The notes under the pieces were generated by a model, which worked only from the letters and a program-made list of their open reading frames with translations, was not told where the DNA came from and did no database searches. Positions 33,495-41,857 of a stretch of 50,191 bases of DNA are shown piece after piece (position 1 is the stretch's first letter; every line of letters starts with the position of its first letter). Made by a program: the position numbers and the translations under genes. The stretch is from UBA1351 sp964563505 (lineage in GTDB: Bacteria; Bacillota; Clostridia; Lachnospirales; Vallitaleaceae): positions 1-50,191 of the forward strand of contig CAZLXW010000025.1 in NCBI GenBank assembly GCA_964563505.1, read 5' to 3'.

Positions 33495-34592
33495 TTATTC
33501 TCCTTTCACGTAACCCTCAATCATTATATCCTCTTCAAAGGGAACAATACGTATCTTTGTGAGTTGAATTGCATTTTCCGGCTTAGCTATTCCGATTCCA
33601 CCAACCGGCGTCGGGGCTTCTCTTCCTCCAAATATTTTAGGCGCAACAAAAGTGATGACTTTATCAACTAACTTCTGTTCAAGCAGACTATAGTTCAGGG
33701 TTGCTCCACCTTCAACCATTATGCTGTCTATTTCTTTGCCACCTAACTTGTTCATAAGGTCTTTTAAATCGACATGATTTTCTTCGGCTTCACACATCAA
33801 AATTTGAATCCCTTTTTCTTTTAGTTGATTAATCGTGTCTTGTTTGGCCAGTTTCGTTGTCGCTAGTATAGTCGGTATGGTAGTCGCGGTTTGAACAAGA
33901 TTCGATTCCAGGGGTAATCGTCCATATGTATCGACGATGATCCGTGTCGGATGATGATTATCTCCAGAGTCTAATCGCGTTGTTAATAAAGGATTATCTG
34001 TAAGTACCGTCTTAATTCCAACCATGATTCCGGAATATTGATTTCTCAGCTGATGTACATATTGTCGGGACCTCTCATTGCTTATCCATTGTGATGCTCC
34101 AGATCGAGTCGCTATTTTCCCGTCAAGGGTCATAGCCATTTTTAATAAAACAAAAGGCTGTTGTCTTGTTATGTATTTAATGAAGATCTCATTGATATGT
34201 TCTGCCTCTTTTTGTAGGAGTCCAACTTCTACCTGTATTCCGGCCGCTTCCAAAATAGCAATTCCTTTTCCGGCAACCTTGGGATTGGGATCTTTCATAG
34301 CAATAACCAGGCGCTTTATTTGATGGTCTATAAGTGCCTGGGCACATGGCGGTGTTTTTCCGTAATGAGAACAAGGTTCAAGCGTTACATACATTGTGGC
34401 TCCTTGCACATCCATACTTGCATTATTTATGGCATTGATTTCTGCATGCGGACCACCATACTCCTGATGATAGCCTTCCCCAATAATGACACCGTCTTTC
34501 AGGATCACAGCTCCCACTAAAGGATTTGGCTTTGTTTTTCCAATGCCTTTCTTCGCAAGCTCAAGTGCTCGCTCCATATAGATTGTATCCAT
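33495..34592 (-). CDS. ribD: bifunctional pyrimidine deaminase/reductase
   Basis: 365 aa. Deaminates and then reduces the pyrimidine intermediate of riboflavin synthesis. Deaminase zinc motifs HAEINAI (about 49-55) and PCSHYGKTPPCAQAL (about 73-87); reductase domain from about 145 (KMAMTLDGKIATRSGASQWIS, VEGGATLNYSLL). First gene of the operon, 38 bp after the riboswitch terminator, ribosome binding site AAAGGAGTGA. Confidence 0.96.
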   Translation of the reverse strand: MDTIYMERALELAKKGIGKTKPNPLVGAVILKDGVIIGEGYHQEYGGPHAEINAINNASMDVQGATMYVTLEPCSHYGKTPPCAQALIDHQIKRLVIAMKDPNPKVAGKGIAILEAAGIQVEVGLLQKEAEHINEIFIKYITRQQPFVLLKMAMTLDGKIATRSGASQWISNERSRQYVHQLRNQYSGIMVGIKTVLTDNPLLTTRLDSGDNHHPTRIIVDTYGRLPLESNLVQTATTIPTILATTKLAKQDTINQLKEKGIQILMCEAEENHVDLKDLMNKLGGKEIDSIMVEGGATLNYSLLEQKLVDKVITFVAPKIFGGREAPTPVGGIGIAKPENAIQLTKIRIVPFEEDIMIEGYVKGE

Positions 34593-34629
34593 AAAATCAC
34601 TCCTTTATAAATAAACACTTTGTTACAAC

Positions 34630-34657
34630 AAAAAAACCCTGAATATACATCCAGGGC
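34630..34657 (-). terminator. riboswitch-controlled terminator of the rib leader
   Basis: Minus strand: CCCTG...CAGGG hairpin followed by seven T, about 65 nt downstream of the FMN aptamer and 38 nt before ribD. It makes FMN control act by premature termination. The stem is short (5-6 bp) with an about 10-nt loop. Confidence 0.75.
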
Positions 34658-34718
34658 TTCAATCAATATAATGAAAATATAAAATACACTACTAAAGCAT
34701 ATCTGCTATCTTCTAACT

Positions 34719-34832
34719 CATCTTCTTCCATCCAGACTTTACTGTCGGTCTTGGAATTACACCAAGTCAACCTCATATGAGGTTCGCGGACTTTACCGCC
34801 GGTCGGGAATTACACCCTGCCCTGAAGATTCC
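34719..34832 (-). ncRNA. FMN riboswitch (RFN element)
   Basis: Minus strand. Conserved aptamer blocks in order: TCTTCAGGGCAGGGTG, AATTCCCGACCGGCGGTAAAG, AGTCCGCGA, the variable CCTCATATGAGG stem, TTGGTGTAATTCCAAGACCG, ACAGTAAAGTCTGGATGGAAGAAGA (given here in pieces). Binding of FMN should favour the downstream terminator and shut off ribD-ribE-ribBA-ribH. Confidence 0.97.
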
Positions 34833-34847
34833 TATGAAATTAATATT

Positions 34848-34876
34848 AAGATACCACGTTGACCGCATTATGTCAA
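34848..34876 (-). promoter_or_regulatory. promoter of the riboflavin operon
   Basis: Minus strand: TTGACA at 34871-34876, 17-bp spacer, TATCTT at 34848-34853, about 16 bp before the aptamer. It starts 15 bp after the glmS stop. Confidence 0.75.
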
Positions 34877-34890
34877 GTCGTTTACTGTTT

Positions 34891-36723
34891 TTACTCCACT
34901 GTTACTGACTTGGCAAGGTTTCTTGGTTTGTCAACATCATGGCCTAATCCACATGAGATATAATAAGCAAATAATTGTTGTGGAATATTTATAAGTAATG
35001 TTGTTAACATCCAATGAGTTTTCGGAACCATGAACACATCATCTGCAACGTGCTTGGCCATTGCATTGCCTTCAAGGGCTATAGCGATAACATCTGCTCC
35101 ACGCGCCTTGACTTCTTTGATATTGCTAATGGTTTTTTCCATTAAGCTTTCTTGTCCAAGTAATCCCATGAGCACGGACCCTTTTTCAATGAGTGCAATC
35201 GGACCATGTTTTAATTCACCTGCTTGATAGCTTTCGGCGTGCAGATAGGCAACTTCTTTGATTTTTAATGCTCCCTCTAAAGAGGTTGCATAATCGAGGC
35301 CACGTCCGATATAGAAGATATTTTTCATACCAAGATGTTTATCCGCTAAAACCTTAATCTCTTGGGAACGATCTAATATGTTTTGAACTTGTTCCGGAAG
35401 TTTAAGGATGGCTGTTTTTAATGCTGTAAATTCAGCATCATCGATTTTTCCGAGAATACGTCCCATACGAATACTTAATAAGTACATAGCAATCAATTGA
35501 GATGAATATGCTTTCGTTGAAGCAACGGCAATTTCCGGTCCTGCACTTGTATATAAAATATCATGAGCTTCTCTGGATATCGTTGAACCAACGACATTAA
35601 CAATCGCCATAACTCGGGCGCCGGCTTGTTTAGCCATACGAAGTGCCGCTAATGTATCTGCTGTCTCTCCTGATTGTGAAACCACAATCATCAGTGTGTT
35701 TTCATCTAAAATTGGATCTTTGTATCGAAACTCGGATGCAACTTCTGCCACAACCGGTACTCGAGCTATTTTTTCGATAAGTTCTTTTCCAATCATTCCT
35801 GCATAATATGCTGTCCCACATGCAACAATATAAATCTTGTTAATCTTTTCTAAGACATCTTTATCAATCTTAATCTGATCTAGAATAATTTCTTTAGAAT
35901 CTTGAGATAAACGACCATTTAATGTATCTTTAATCACTTTTGGCTGTTCGAAAATCTCTTTCATCATGAAGTGGTCATATCCGCTTTTTTCTGCGGCATC
36001 AATATCCCACGTCACAGTAAACACTTCTTTTTTTAATTCTTTTTCATTTAGGTCATAGATCTTTACAGAGTCTTTCGTTAAGATGGCAGCTTCGCCATCT
36101 TCTAGGAAGTACACGTTGCGGGTATATTTTAAGATTGCAGGTATGTCGGATGCAAGGAAATTCTCATGTTCACCTAATCCGATTACGAGTGGACTATCTT
36201 TTCGAATCGCAATAATTTGGTCCGGGTTTTTATGTGAAATCACACCTAAGCCATAAGACCCTTTTAATCGCTTCGCTGCTGTAAGTACTGCTGTAAAAAA
36301 ATTTTCATGCTCTTTTAATGTCTCTTCAATAAGATGAACCACTGTTTCTGTATCAGTTTCTGAAACAAATTCATAGCCTTTTGCTTCTAATTCTTCTTTT
36401 AGCTCTAAATAGTTTTCAATAATGCCATTATGAACAATAGCAATGTCCGTCGTTGTATTCATATGCGGATGGGCATTACAATACGATGGCTCACCATGCG
36501 TTGCCCAACGGGTATGGCCTATACCTATGGTTCCGTTTAATTGCGATCCAACTAAACAACTTTCTAAATCTTTGAGTCGTCCTTTGGTTTTGATCAATTC
36601 AATTGATTGATCATAGACTGCTACTCCTGCTGAGTCGTATCCTCTATATTCTAGAGCTTTTAATCCCTCTACGAGAAATGGTGTTGCCTTACTTTTTCCT
36701 ATATATCCTACAATTCCACACAT
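34891..36723 (-). CDS. glmS: glutamine-fructose-6-phosphate aminotransferase (isomerizing)
   Basis: 610 aa. Makes glucosamine-6-phosphate for cell-wall precursors. Class II glutaminase N-terminus with catalytic Cys2 (MCGIVGYIG), GHTRWATHG, then two SIS domains (CGTAYYAG, SQSGETADTLAA, and STKAYSSQ) and the C-terminal KPRNLAKSVTVE. Complete. It starts 11 bp after glmM, so there is no room for a glmS ribozyme in front of it; control must come from the glmM promoter or another route. Confidence 0.98.
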   Translation of the reverse strand: MCGIVGYIGKSKATPFLVEGLKALEYRGYDSAGVAVYDQSIELIKTKGRLKDLESCLVGSQLNGTIGIGHTRWATHGEPSYCNAHPHMNTTTDIAIVHNGIIENYLELKEELEAKGYEFVSETDTETVVHLIEETLKEHENFFTAVLTAAKRLKGSYGLGVISHKNPDQIIAIRKDSPLVIGLGEHENFLASDIPAILKYTRNVYFLEDGEAAILTKDSVKIYDLNEKELKKEVFTVTWDIDAAEKSGYDHFMMKEIFEQPKVIKDTLNGRLSQDSKEIILDQIKIDKDVLEKINKIYIVACGTAYYAGMIGKELIEKIARVPVVAEVASEFRYKDPILDENTLMIVVSQSGETADTLAALRMAKQAGARVMAIVNVVGSTISREAHDILYTSAGPEIAVASTKAYSSQLIAMYLLSIRMGRILGKIDDAEFTALKTAILKLPEQVQNILDRSQEIKVLADKHLGMKNIFYIGRGLDYATSLEGALKIKEVAYLHAESYQAGELKHGPIALIEKGSVLMGLLGQESLMEKTISNIKEVKARGADVIAIALEGNAMAKHVADDVFMVPKTHWMLTTLLINIPQQLFAYYISCGLGHDVDKPRNLAKSVTVE

Positions 36724-36734
36724 ATTTTTTCTCC

Positions 36735-38084
36735 CTAATTTAATAATTCTTCGATTAATCCTGCCAATGCAGTCGCATCGCGTTGAAGTTCCGCTTTATT
36801 TTTACCTTCAATCATGACTCTGACTAAGGGCTCGGTTCCGGATGGGCGAATAAGTACTCGTCCTTCTCCTGCAAATTTTTCTTCAAGGCTTTCAATAGCC
36901 TCTAATATCGTTGGATTGTTTTGATATGCATATTTCTTTTCTGTCGTCACCTTGGCATTGACCAATACTTGTGGTAATACATTCATAATTGATGCCAACT
37001 CTGATAACCTTTTTCCTGTATCTTTAATAACTTCTAAAACATGAAGCGCAGTTAATAGTCCATCACCGGTTGTGTTCTCATCCAGAAAAATTATGTGCCC
37101 GGATTGTTCTCCACCAATGTTATAACCTTCCTCTAACATGCGCTCTAACACATATCGGTCGCCGACTTGCGTCTGAACGATATTGATTCCTTGTTCTTGT
37201 CCCATAAGCGTAAAACCTAAGTTGCTCATAACCGTTCCAACGATGGTATCTTTTCTGAGTGTTCCTTTTTCTTTCATATAATTTCCACAGATTGCCATGA
37301 GTTGATCTCCATCAACCAAGCGTCCGTGTTCATCTACCGCTAAGCATCTGTCCGCATCGCCATCAAAAGCAAATCCAATATCTGCACCAACCTGAATGAC
37401 ATATGCCTTTAAGTCTTCCATATGTGTCGAGCCACATGCCTTGTTGATATTTGTCCCATCCGGCTCGTTATGTATGATAACAACTTCGGCACCAAGTTCT
37501 CGGAGGGCTTCCGGCGCAGATACATAAGATGCACCATTTGCGCAATCAATAACAACTTTTAATCCATCAAAGCGATGGCTCACTTGACGTTTTGCATATC
37601 GAATATAATCATATATACTTTCATTCCGATATAGAACTCTTCCAATCTCTGTTCCCGTTGGAAGTTCAATATTTGAGCACCGATTGTTCACAATCGTTTC
37701 GATTTCTTCTTCTAAAGCATCGGATAGTTTATACCCTGAATTGTTAAAAAACTTAATCCCATTGTATTCAACCGGATTATGTGAAGCGGAAATAACAACA
37801 CCTGCATCCGCTTCGTATTCTCGTGTTAAATACGCTACTGCGGGCGTTGGTACAACTCCAATTGAAACGGCATTTGCTCCTACTGAGCATATACCTGCAA
37901 TCATTGCTGCTGTAAGCATCTCTCCACTTAATCTTGTATCTCTCCCAATGAGTATTGTCGGTTTATGCCTGTTCTCCTTTGTTAATACGTAGGCCCCTGC
38001 TTGTCCTAATCTATATGCTAAATCTACGGTTAGTTCTTTGTTGGCAACGCCTCTTACGCCATCTGTTCCAAATAATGTCCCCAT
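36735..38084 (-). CDS. glmM: phosphoglucosamine mutase
   Basis: 449 aa from ATG 38084 (GGAG 6 nt upstream; adjacent ATG at 38087 possible). Interconverts glucosamine-6-P and glucosamine-1-P. Start GTLFGTDGVRGVAN, active-site serine in VVISASHNPVEYNGIKFF, metal loop DGDADRCL, GGEQSGHI and RPSGTEPLVRVM. Forms the glmM-glmS operon. The gene upstream, cdaR, ends at a terminator; in some Firmicutes GlmM binds and inhibits CdaA, which fits this neighbourhood. Confidence 0.97.
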   Translation of the reverse strand: MGTLFGTDGVRGVANKELTVDLAYRLGQAGAYVLTKENRHKPTILIGRDTRLSGEMLTAAMIAGICSVGANAVSIGVVPTPAVAYLTREYEADAGVVISASHNPVEYNGIKFFNNSGYKLSDALEEEIETIVNNRCSNIELPTGTEIGRVLYRNESIYDYIRYAKRQVSHRFDGLKVVIDCANGASYVSAPEALRELGAEVVIIHNEPDGTNINKACGSTHMEDLKAYVIQVGADIGFAFDGDADRCLAVDEHGRLVDGDQLMAICGNYMKEKGTLRKDTIVGTVMSNLGFTLMGQEQGINIVQTQVGDRYVLERMLEEGYNIGGEQSGHIIFLDENTTGDGLLTALHVLEVIKDTGKRLSELASIMNVLPQVLVNAKVTTEKKYAYQNNPTILEAIESLEEKFAGEGRVLIRPSGTEPLVRVMIEGKNKAELQRDATALAGLIEELLN

Positions 38085-38115
38085 CATGTTCTCCTTTCGT
38101 TTTTTCACGACTTTA

Positions 38116-38143
38116 ATTATATCACGCACATCATAAACTTCAA
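38116..38143 (-). promoter_or_regulatory. promoter of glmM-glmS
   Basis: Minus strand: TTGAAG at 38138-38143, 16-bp spacer, TATAAT at 38116-38121, 32 bp before the glmM start and just after the cdaR terminator. It makes glmMS independent of cdaA-cdaR. Confidence 0.65.
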
Positions 38144-38154
38144 TTCATTTGAAC

Positions 38155-38218
38155 AAAAAAAAGACACCAAATCTGTTATGGTATATACCACTTTTCTAAT
38201 GGTACAGATTTGATGTCC
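38155..38218 (-). terminator. terminator after cdaR
   Basis: Stem GACACCAAATCTGT (38164-38177) with ACAGATTTGATGTC (38205-38218), one mismatch, inner GGTATA/TACC pairing, then eight or more T on the minus strand. Separates the c-di-AMP operon from glmMS. Confidence 0.88.
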
Positions 38219-38222
38219 TGTC

Positions 38223-39464
38223 TTATTCGTCGTTCGGATCAATCTCTTCCTCAACATTTTGCGATAGTTCAATTGCAATCGTCGGTCGATCAGATATCAA
38301 TTCTACATTTGAAGGAACGAAAAAGCTTAATTCCACGTCATGAATACCTTCACCAAGATTATCCACATTAACGCTCGGCGAAATACGATCAATTGTTACT
38401 TCATCTAACTGAGCTTGCAAACCTCTAAAGGTTACTTCATAGCTTGTCTCATCAATATAATTAAATTGCATATTTTCCGGCAGACTTCTTAATGTTATAT
38501 CTCCCGAATTAATTTCAATGGTTTTTTCTACAATGGGTTCGACTTGAAGAACAAGTTCAACCGTTTGAATATCATTATGTATAAATATACCAGATGGTAA
38601 TAAATCTACCAAATCAACGGAAACCGTTGTAGTCATGGTCAAATCCGTAACATTAATGTTTGAAATAATGATATTACTAATTGCATTAATATTAGCTTCA
38701 TTACCACGCACGCGTAGCTGCTCTTGGCTAAGTGACACACCGACAATTTCAAATCCATCTGCTGCCAACTCACCTATATTCGTTAGAATATCAATAGATT
38801 TAACTTTATCAATTGGAACTTGAATCTGAACTTGCGAAATATTTTTGTCGAGTCCTCGGATAATATTGTTGTTATCATCAATAATCTGAGGCGTACTATA
38901 GAGTGTAACATCACGGGTAACACCTTCAATATTTACTGGAACCAGGACACTTTTTATTAATCCTATTTTCGATTCAGGACCTTGTATTTCAATATTATTT
39001 GGAGAAATCACAGGATCTAGATAGACATAGTTTTCATGAGGTTCGCCTTCCATATAATACTGAATCTCTTTTTGAACAGTAATAATATTCTCTAAGTCAA
39101 CCATCATAACACTTGGCATCTTATCAAGAACAGTTACACCATCTGCAACTTCAATTTGAATATCAATAGCTCCGGTAATTGATTTTTTTTCTAAGTCTGC
39201 ATAGGCATAAACATCACGATTTGTCATACGATCGACAACGGAACGTTTCCCCCGGACTCTTACTGATATTGATTCGCCTTCTCTATATTCAATCGCCTTC
39301 ATTTCGGATGTTATTGCTTCTTCATTAATCTTTTCTACAGAAATATCTGCAATGACCCGGGTTGTCATCGGATCTTCATAATTAACAACAATCAACCAAA
39401 CCAAAAAAGCAAGAATTATTGAAAGCAGTTTCCACCATAAGTTATTCGTTATCTTTTCTACCAC
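38223..39464 (-). CDS. cdaR: CdaA regulatory protein CdaR (YbbR-domain)
   Basis: 413 aa. One N-terminal membrane anchor (WWKLLSIILAFLVWLIVVNY, about 10-29), then extracellular YbbR-like beta repeats, each with patterns such as VEKINEEAIT, YSTPQIIDD and IEINSGDITLRSLPEN. In other Firmicutes CdaR modulates the diadenylate cyclase CdaA. GTG start with GGGGTGG 7 nt upstream; it overlaps the end of cdaA by 23 bp. The acidic tail QNVEEEIDPNDE is typical of the family's low-complexity ends. Confidence 0.93.
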   Translation of the reverse strand: MVEKITNNLWWKLLSIILAFLVWLIVVNYEDPMTTRVIADISVEKINEEAITSEMKAIEYREGESISVRVRGKRSVVDRMTNRDVYAYADLEKKSITGAIDIQIEVADGVTVLDKMPSVMMVDLENIITVQKEIQYYMEGEPHENYVYLDPVISPNNIEIQGPESKIGLIKSVLVPVNIEGVTRDVTLYSTPQIIDDNNNIIRGLDKNISQVQIQVPIDKVKSIDILTNIGELAADGFEIVGVSLSQEQLRVRGNEANINAISNIIISNINVTDLTMTTTVSVDLVDLLPSGIFIHNDIQTVELVLQVEPIVEKTIEINSGDITLRSLPENMQFNYIDETSYEVTFRGLQAQLDEVTIDRISPSVNVDNLGEGIHDVELSFFVPSNVELISDRPTIAIELSQNVEEEIDPNDE

Positions 39465-40326
39465 CTATAGGCCACCCCTTCCATAATTTAAAGGATTTTT
39501 TCTCTGTCGATTGTAAATAAATGTGCAGCAATTTATTCTTAAGGTACTCTGCTTCAACTCCACGAACAAGGTTGCCCCCAAGCGCCGCCGAAACTTTTCC
39601 ATTTTCCTCAGATACAATAATAACAATTGCATCGGATACTTCAGATATACCAAGGCCGGCACGATGTCTAGTTCCTAATTCTTTGCTTAAGGATTTATTA
39701 TCGGATAAAGGCAAGTAACACGTAGCAGCTTCAATTCGATTCCCTCGAATGATAACTGCACCATCATGCAAGGGTGTATTGTGTTCAAAGATATTCACTA
39801 GAATCTGCTTTGTAACATAGGCGCCAATCTTAATACCTGTCTTTTCATATTCATCCAAGCGCTCATTTTGTTCAATAACAATAAGTGCTCCTGTTTTGGC
39901 GCTTGACATTTCAAAAACGGCTTTGACAATTTCTGAAATAATCGATTCGTCGAGCCCGTCTTCCTTATCTCGATTATCATCAAATGAAATGATTGAGTTT
40001 AAAAAATTTCTTCGTCCTAATTGTTCAAGTGCACGACGTAATTCAGGTTGAAACACTATAATCAGAGCTATAATACCAACATTTATGGTTTTACTAAAAA
40101 TCCACAAAATTGTATTAAGCTCAAATATCGTAGCTATACCTGAAACCATTCCAAGGACAATAATACCTTTAAAAAGCATCCATGCTCTTGTTCCTCGAAC
40201 CCACAACATGAGTTCATAAATCACAAAGGCTATGATAAATACTTCTATTAAGTCTTTAATTTTTATCGTCGGCAATTGGTACACAAATTCATAAATTACC
40301 GCAAGTAAATCTTTTATCGACGTCAT
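39442..40326 (-). CDS. cdaA: diadenylate cyclase CdaA
   Basis: 294 aa. Makes the second messenger c-di-AMP from two ATP. Three N-terminal membrane helices (about 25-42, 50-68, 75-92), then the DAC domain: LHDGAVII (DGA 188-190) and GTRHRAGLG (RHR 220-222), both catalytic motifs intact. Followed by cdaR with overlap and preceded by two membrane-protein genes in the same orientation with 15-31 bp gaps. Confidence 0.96.
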   Translation of the reverse strand: MTSIKDLLAVIYEFVYQLPTIKIKDLIEVFIIAFVIYELMLWVRGTRAWMLFKGIIVLGMVSGIATIFELNTILWIFSKTINVGIIALIIVFQPELRRALEQLGRRNFLNSIISFDDNRDKEDGLDESIISEIVKAVFEMSSAKTGALIVIEQNERLDEYEKTGIKIGAYVTKQILVNIFEHNTPLHDGAVIIRGNRIEAATCYLPLSDNKSLSKELGTRHRAGLGISEVSDAIVIIVSEENGKVSAALGGNLVRGVEAEYLKNKLLHIYLQSTEKKSFKLWKGWPIGGRKDNE

Positions 40327-40357
40327 TACGCCACCTCAATCAATCTGATTCATAATA

Positions 40358-41290
40358 TTATAATCGTTTTATTTCTTTATGAGTTCTAACCGCTTTAACT
40401 TTAGGAATCGTTTTTACATAATAATAATAGTCGTCATCTTCAAATTGTAAACTTTCAGCACTTTTATAGTCCAAACTAAACTTAAAGAATTGCATTCCTG
40501 CAACAATAGCTGCTGCGATTACGGTTCCGATAATCGGCCATAATAATGGAAGTTGTGTGTTCAAAACAACATTACCAATGCTATAAACAACAATATAGGT
40601 CAAAGCACCCACAGCTATTGTAATGTACCATATATAATCAATTTGTAGTTTTTTCACAAAATACATAATCACAATAACCGATGAAAAGGCTAAAATCATT
40701 AAAATTAATTCCTTATCCTTTAATAGAACATTTGATAAATATCCATACATATCCATGATAATATCCGGAGTTTCAAAAAGTGTAGCCCCTTCAACTCTCA
40801 AATCCATGAGTCCGGGTATATATTTTGCAAATTGATAAACCCCTAGCCCTACAGCAACCGGAATCAATGTCCCCGGTCCGAAAAAGAGTCCTGCAAATAA
40901 AGGAACGATATAAACCATATTAACACTCGCTAATAAAGGAACTATAATTATAAAATAGCTATATTTCGGTTGTAATCGACCGAAGAGTAAATATGCAGCA
41001 ATCATAAGTAGTGTAACAATAACCATCACTTCTAATGAGGCACTAAATAATTGAGCACTGACCACAAATAATAAAAGTAATAAGAACCAACTTCCCGGCA
41101 AAAAAGCTGCCATTACTGCCATTGCTATATTTATGCTAATTTTTGATAGTGCTGGGGAATACCCCAAAAAAATATTTAAACGCATTAAGATCATTAATGC
41201 TACAATAAATTTTCCTAATAAATTTACAACAAAATCAAATCTCTTGTATAAAGCTACTATGATAGCTTTAATCTCTAATAAACGTGTCAT
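40358..41290 (-). CDS. multi-pass membrane protein upstream of cdaA, function unknown
   Basis: 310 aa. Hydrophobic segments at about 20-40, 48-66, 68-82, 84-100, 107-130, 135-150, 192-212, 218-240 and 245-262, so roughly eight to nine helices, with a charged C-terminal tail (EDDDYYYYVKTIPKVKAV). I recognise no transporter motif. It is 31 bp upstream of cdaA and 14 bp downstream of another small membrane-protein gene, with GGAGGAGAGCG before its ATG, so it belongs to the c-di-AMP operon. A role in envelope or turgor control linked to c-di-AMP is inference from place only. Confidence 0.8.
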   Translation of the reverse strand: MTRLLEIKAIIVALYKRFDFVVNLLGKFIVALMILMRLNIFLGYSPALSKISINIAMAVMAAFLPGSWFLLLLLFVVSAQLFSASLEVMVIVTLLMIAAYLLFGRLQPKYSYFIIIVPLLASVNMVYIVPLFAGLFFGPGTLIPVAVGLGVYQFAKYIPGLMDLRVEGATLFETPDIIMDMYGYLSNVLLKDKELILMILAFSSVIVIMYFVKKLQIDYIWYITIAVGALTYIVVYSIGNVVLNTQLPLLWPIIGTVIAAAIVAGMQFFKFSLDYKSAESLQFEDDDYYYYVKTIPKVKAVRTHKEIKRL

Positions 41291-41304
41291 CGCTCTCCTC
41301 CCGA

Positions 41305-41694
41305 CTACTTACTTTTTGAAAACTGTTCTAAAGCTTTCAAATCTTTTTCATATTCTTTGACGCGTGTGTACGCCTCATTATACTCATTGCGATAGATTCT
41401 TCCGCTGATAAATCCATATACTACCATTGCAAATAGCCAAATAGCTAAGTAGTTAATACCGACTCCAACAAAATCAAACTCTGTAAAGGTTGCCATATTT
41501 CCAATAAATTCAGCTGCAAAATCTGCCCCTAAAATAATGATGAGTGCAATCGTTACAAGAACACAATTTATAAATCCATTATAAGAAATATAATCATTCT
41601 TTAGCCGTTGCGTAATTTCAAGATCTTTTTTCCCTTGATTCATTTCATAGGAGGCTAGTTTTGTCATTAGTATAATCTTTTTTTCATTAACCAT
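41305..41694 (-). CDS. small two-helix membrane protein heading the cdaA operon
   Basis: 129 aa from ATG 41694, chosen for AGAGGTAG 4 nt upstream; the frame continues 13 codons further without support. A soluble N-terminus (about 1-38), two helices at about 43-63 and 77-97, and a charged helical C-terminus (YNEAYTRVKEYEKDLKALEQF). I recognise no family. A promoter precedes it and the next gene follows within 15 bp, so it is the first gene of the unit that includes cdaA and cdaR. Confidence 0.75.
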   Translation of the reverse strand: MVNEKKIILMTKLASYEMNQGKKDLEITQRLKNDYISYNGFINCVLVTIALIIILGADFAAEFIGNMATFTEFDFVGVGINYLAIWLFAMVVYGFISGRIYRNEYNEAYTRVKEYEKDLKALEQFSKSK

Positions 41695-41731
41695 GGAACT
41701 ACCTCTTTTCTTAGTGTTTCGCATCATTACC

Positions 41732-41759
41732 ATTATATCATATTTATTCTCTTATACAA
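41732..41759 (-). promoter_or_regulatory. promoter of the cdaA operon
   Basis: Minus strand: TTGTAT at 41754-41759, 16-bp spacer, TATAAT at 41732-41737, 38 bp before the 129-aa membrane-protein gene. No other promoter is evident between here and cdaA. Confidence 0.55.
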
Positions 41760-41803
41760 GAAAAAGCACTTTCAATAACATTACAATTTCATGACAGATT
41801 TAG

Positions 41804-41842
41804 AAAAGGACACCTCCAACATTTCACATGGATAGTGTCCTT
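41804..41842 (-). terminator. terminator after lysS
   Basis: Stem AAGGACAC (41806-41813) with GTGTCCTT (41835-41842), extended inside by TCCA/TGGA, followed by a short T run (TTTTC) on the minus strand. It sits 16-54 bp after the lysS stop. Confidence 0.65.
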
Positions 41843-41857
41843 AATTATCATTAAATT

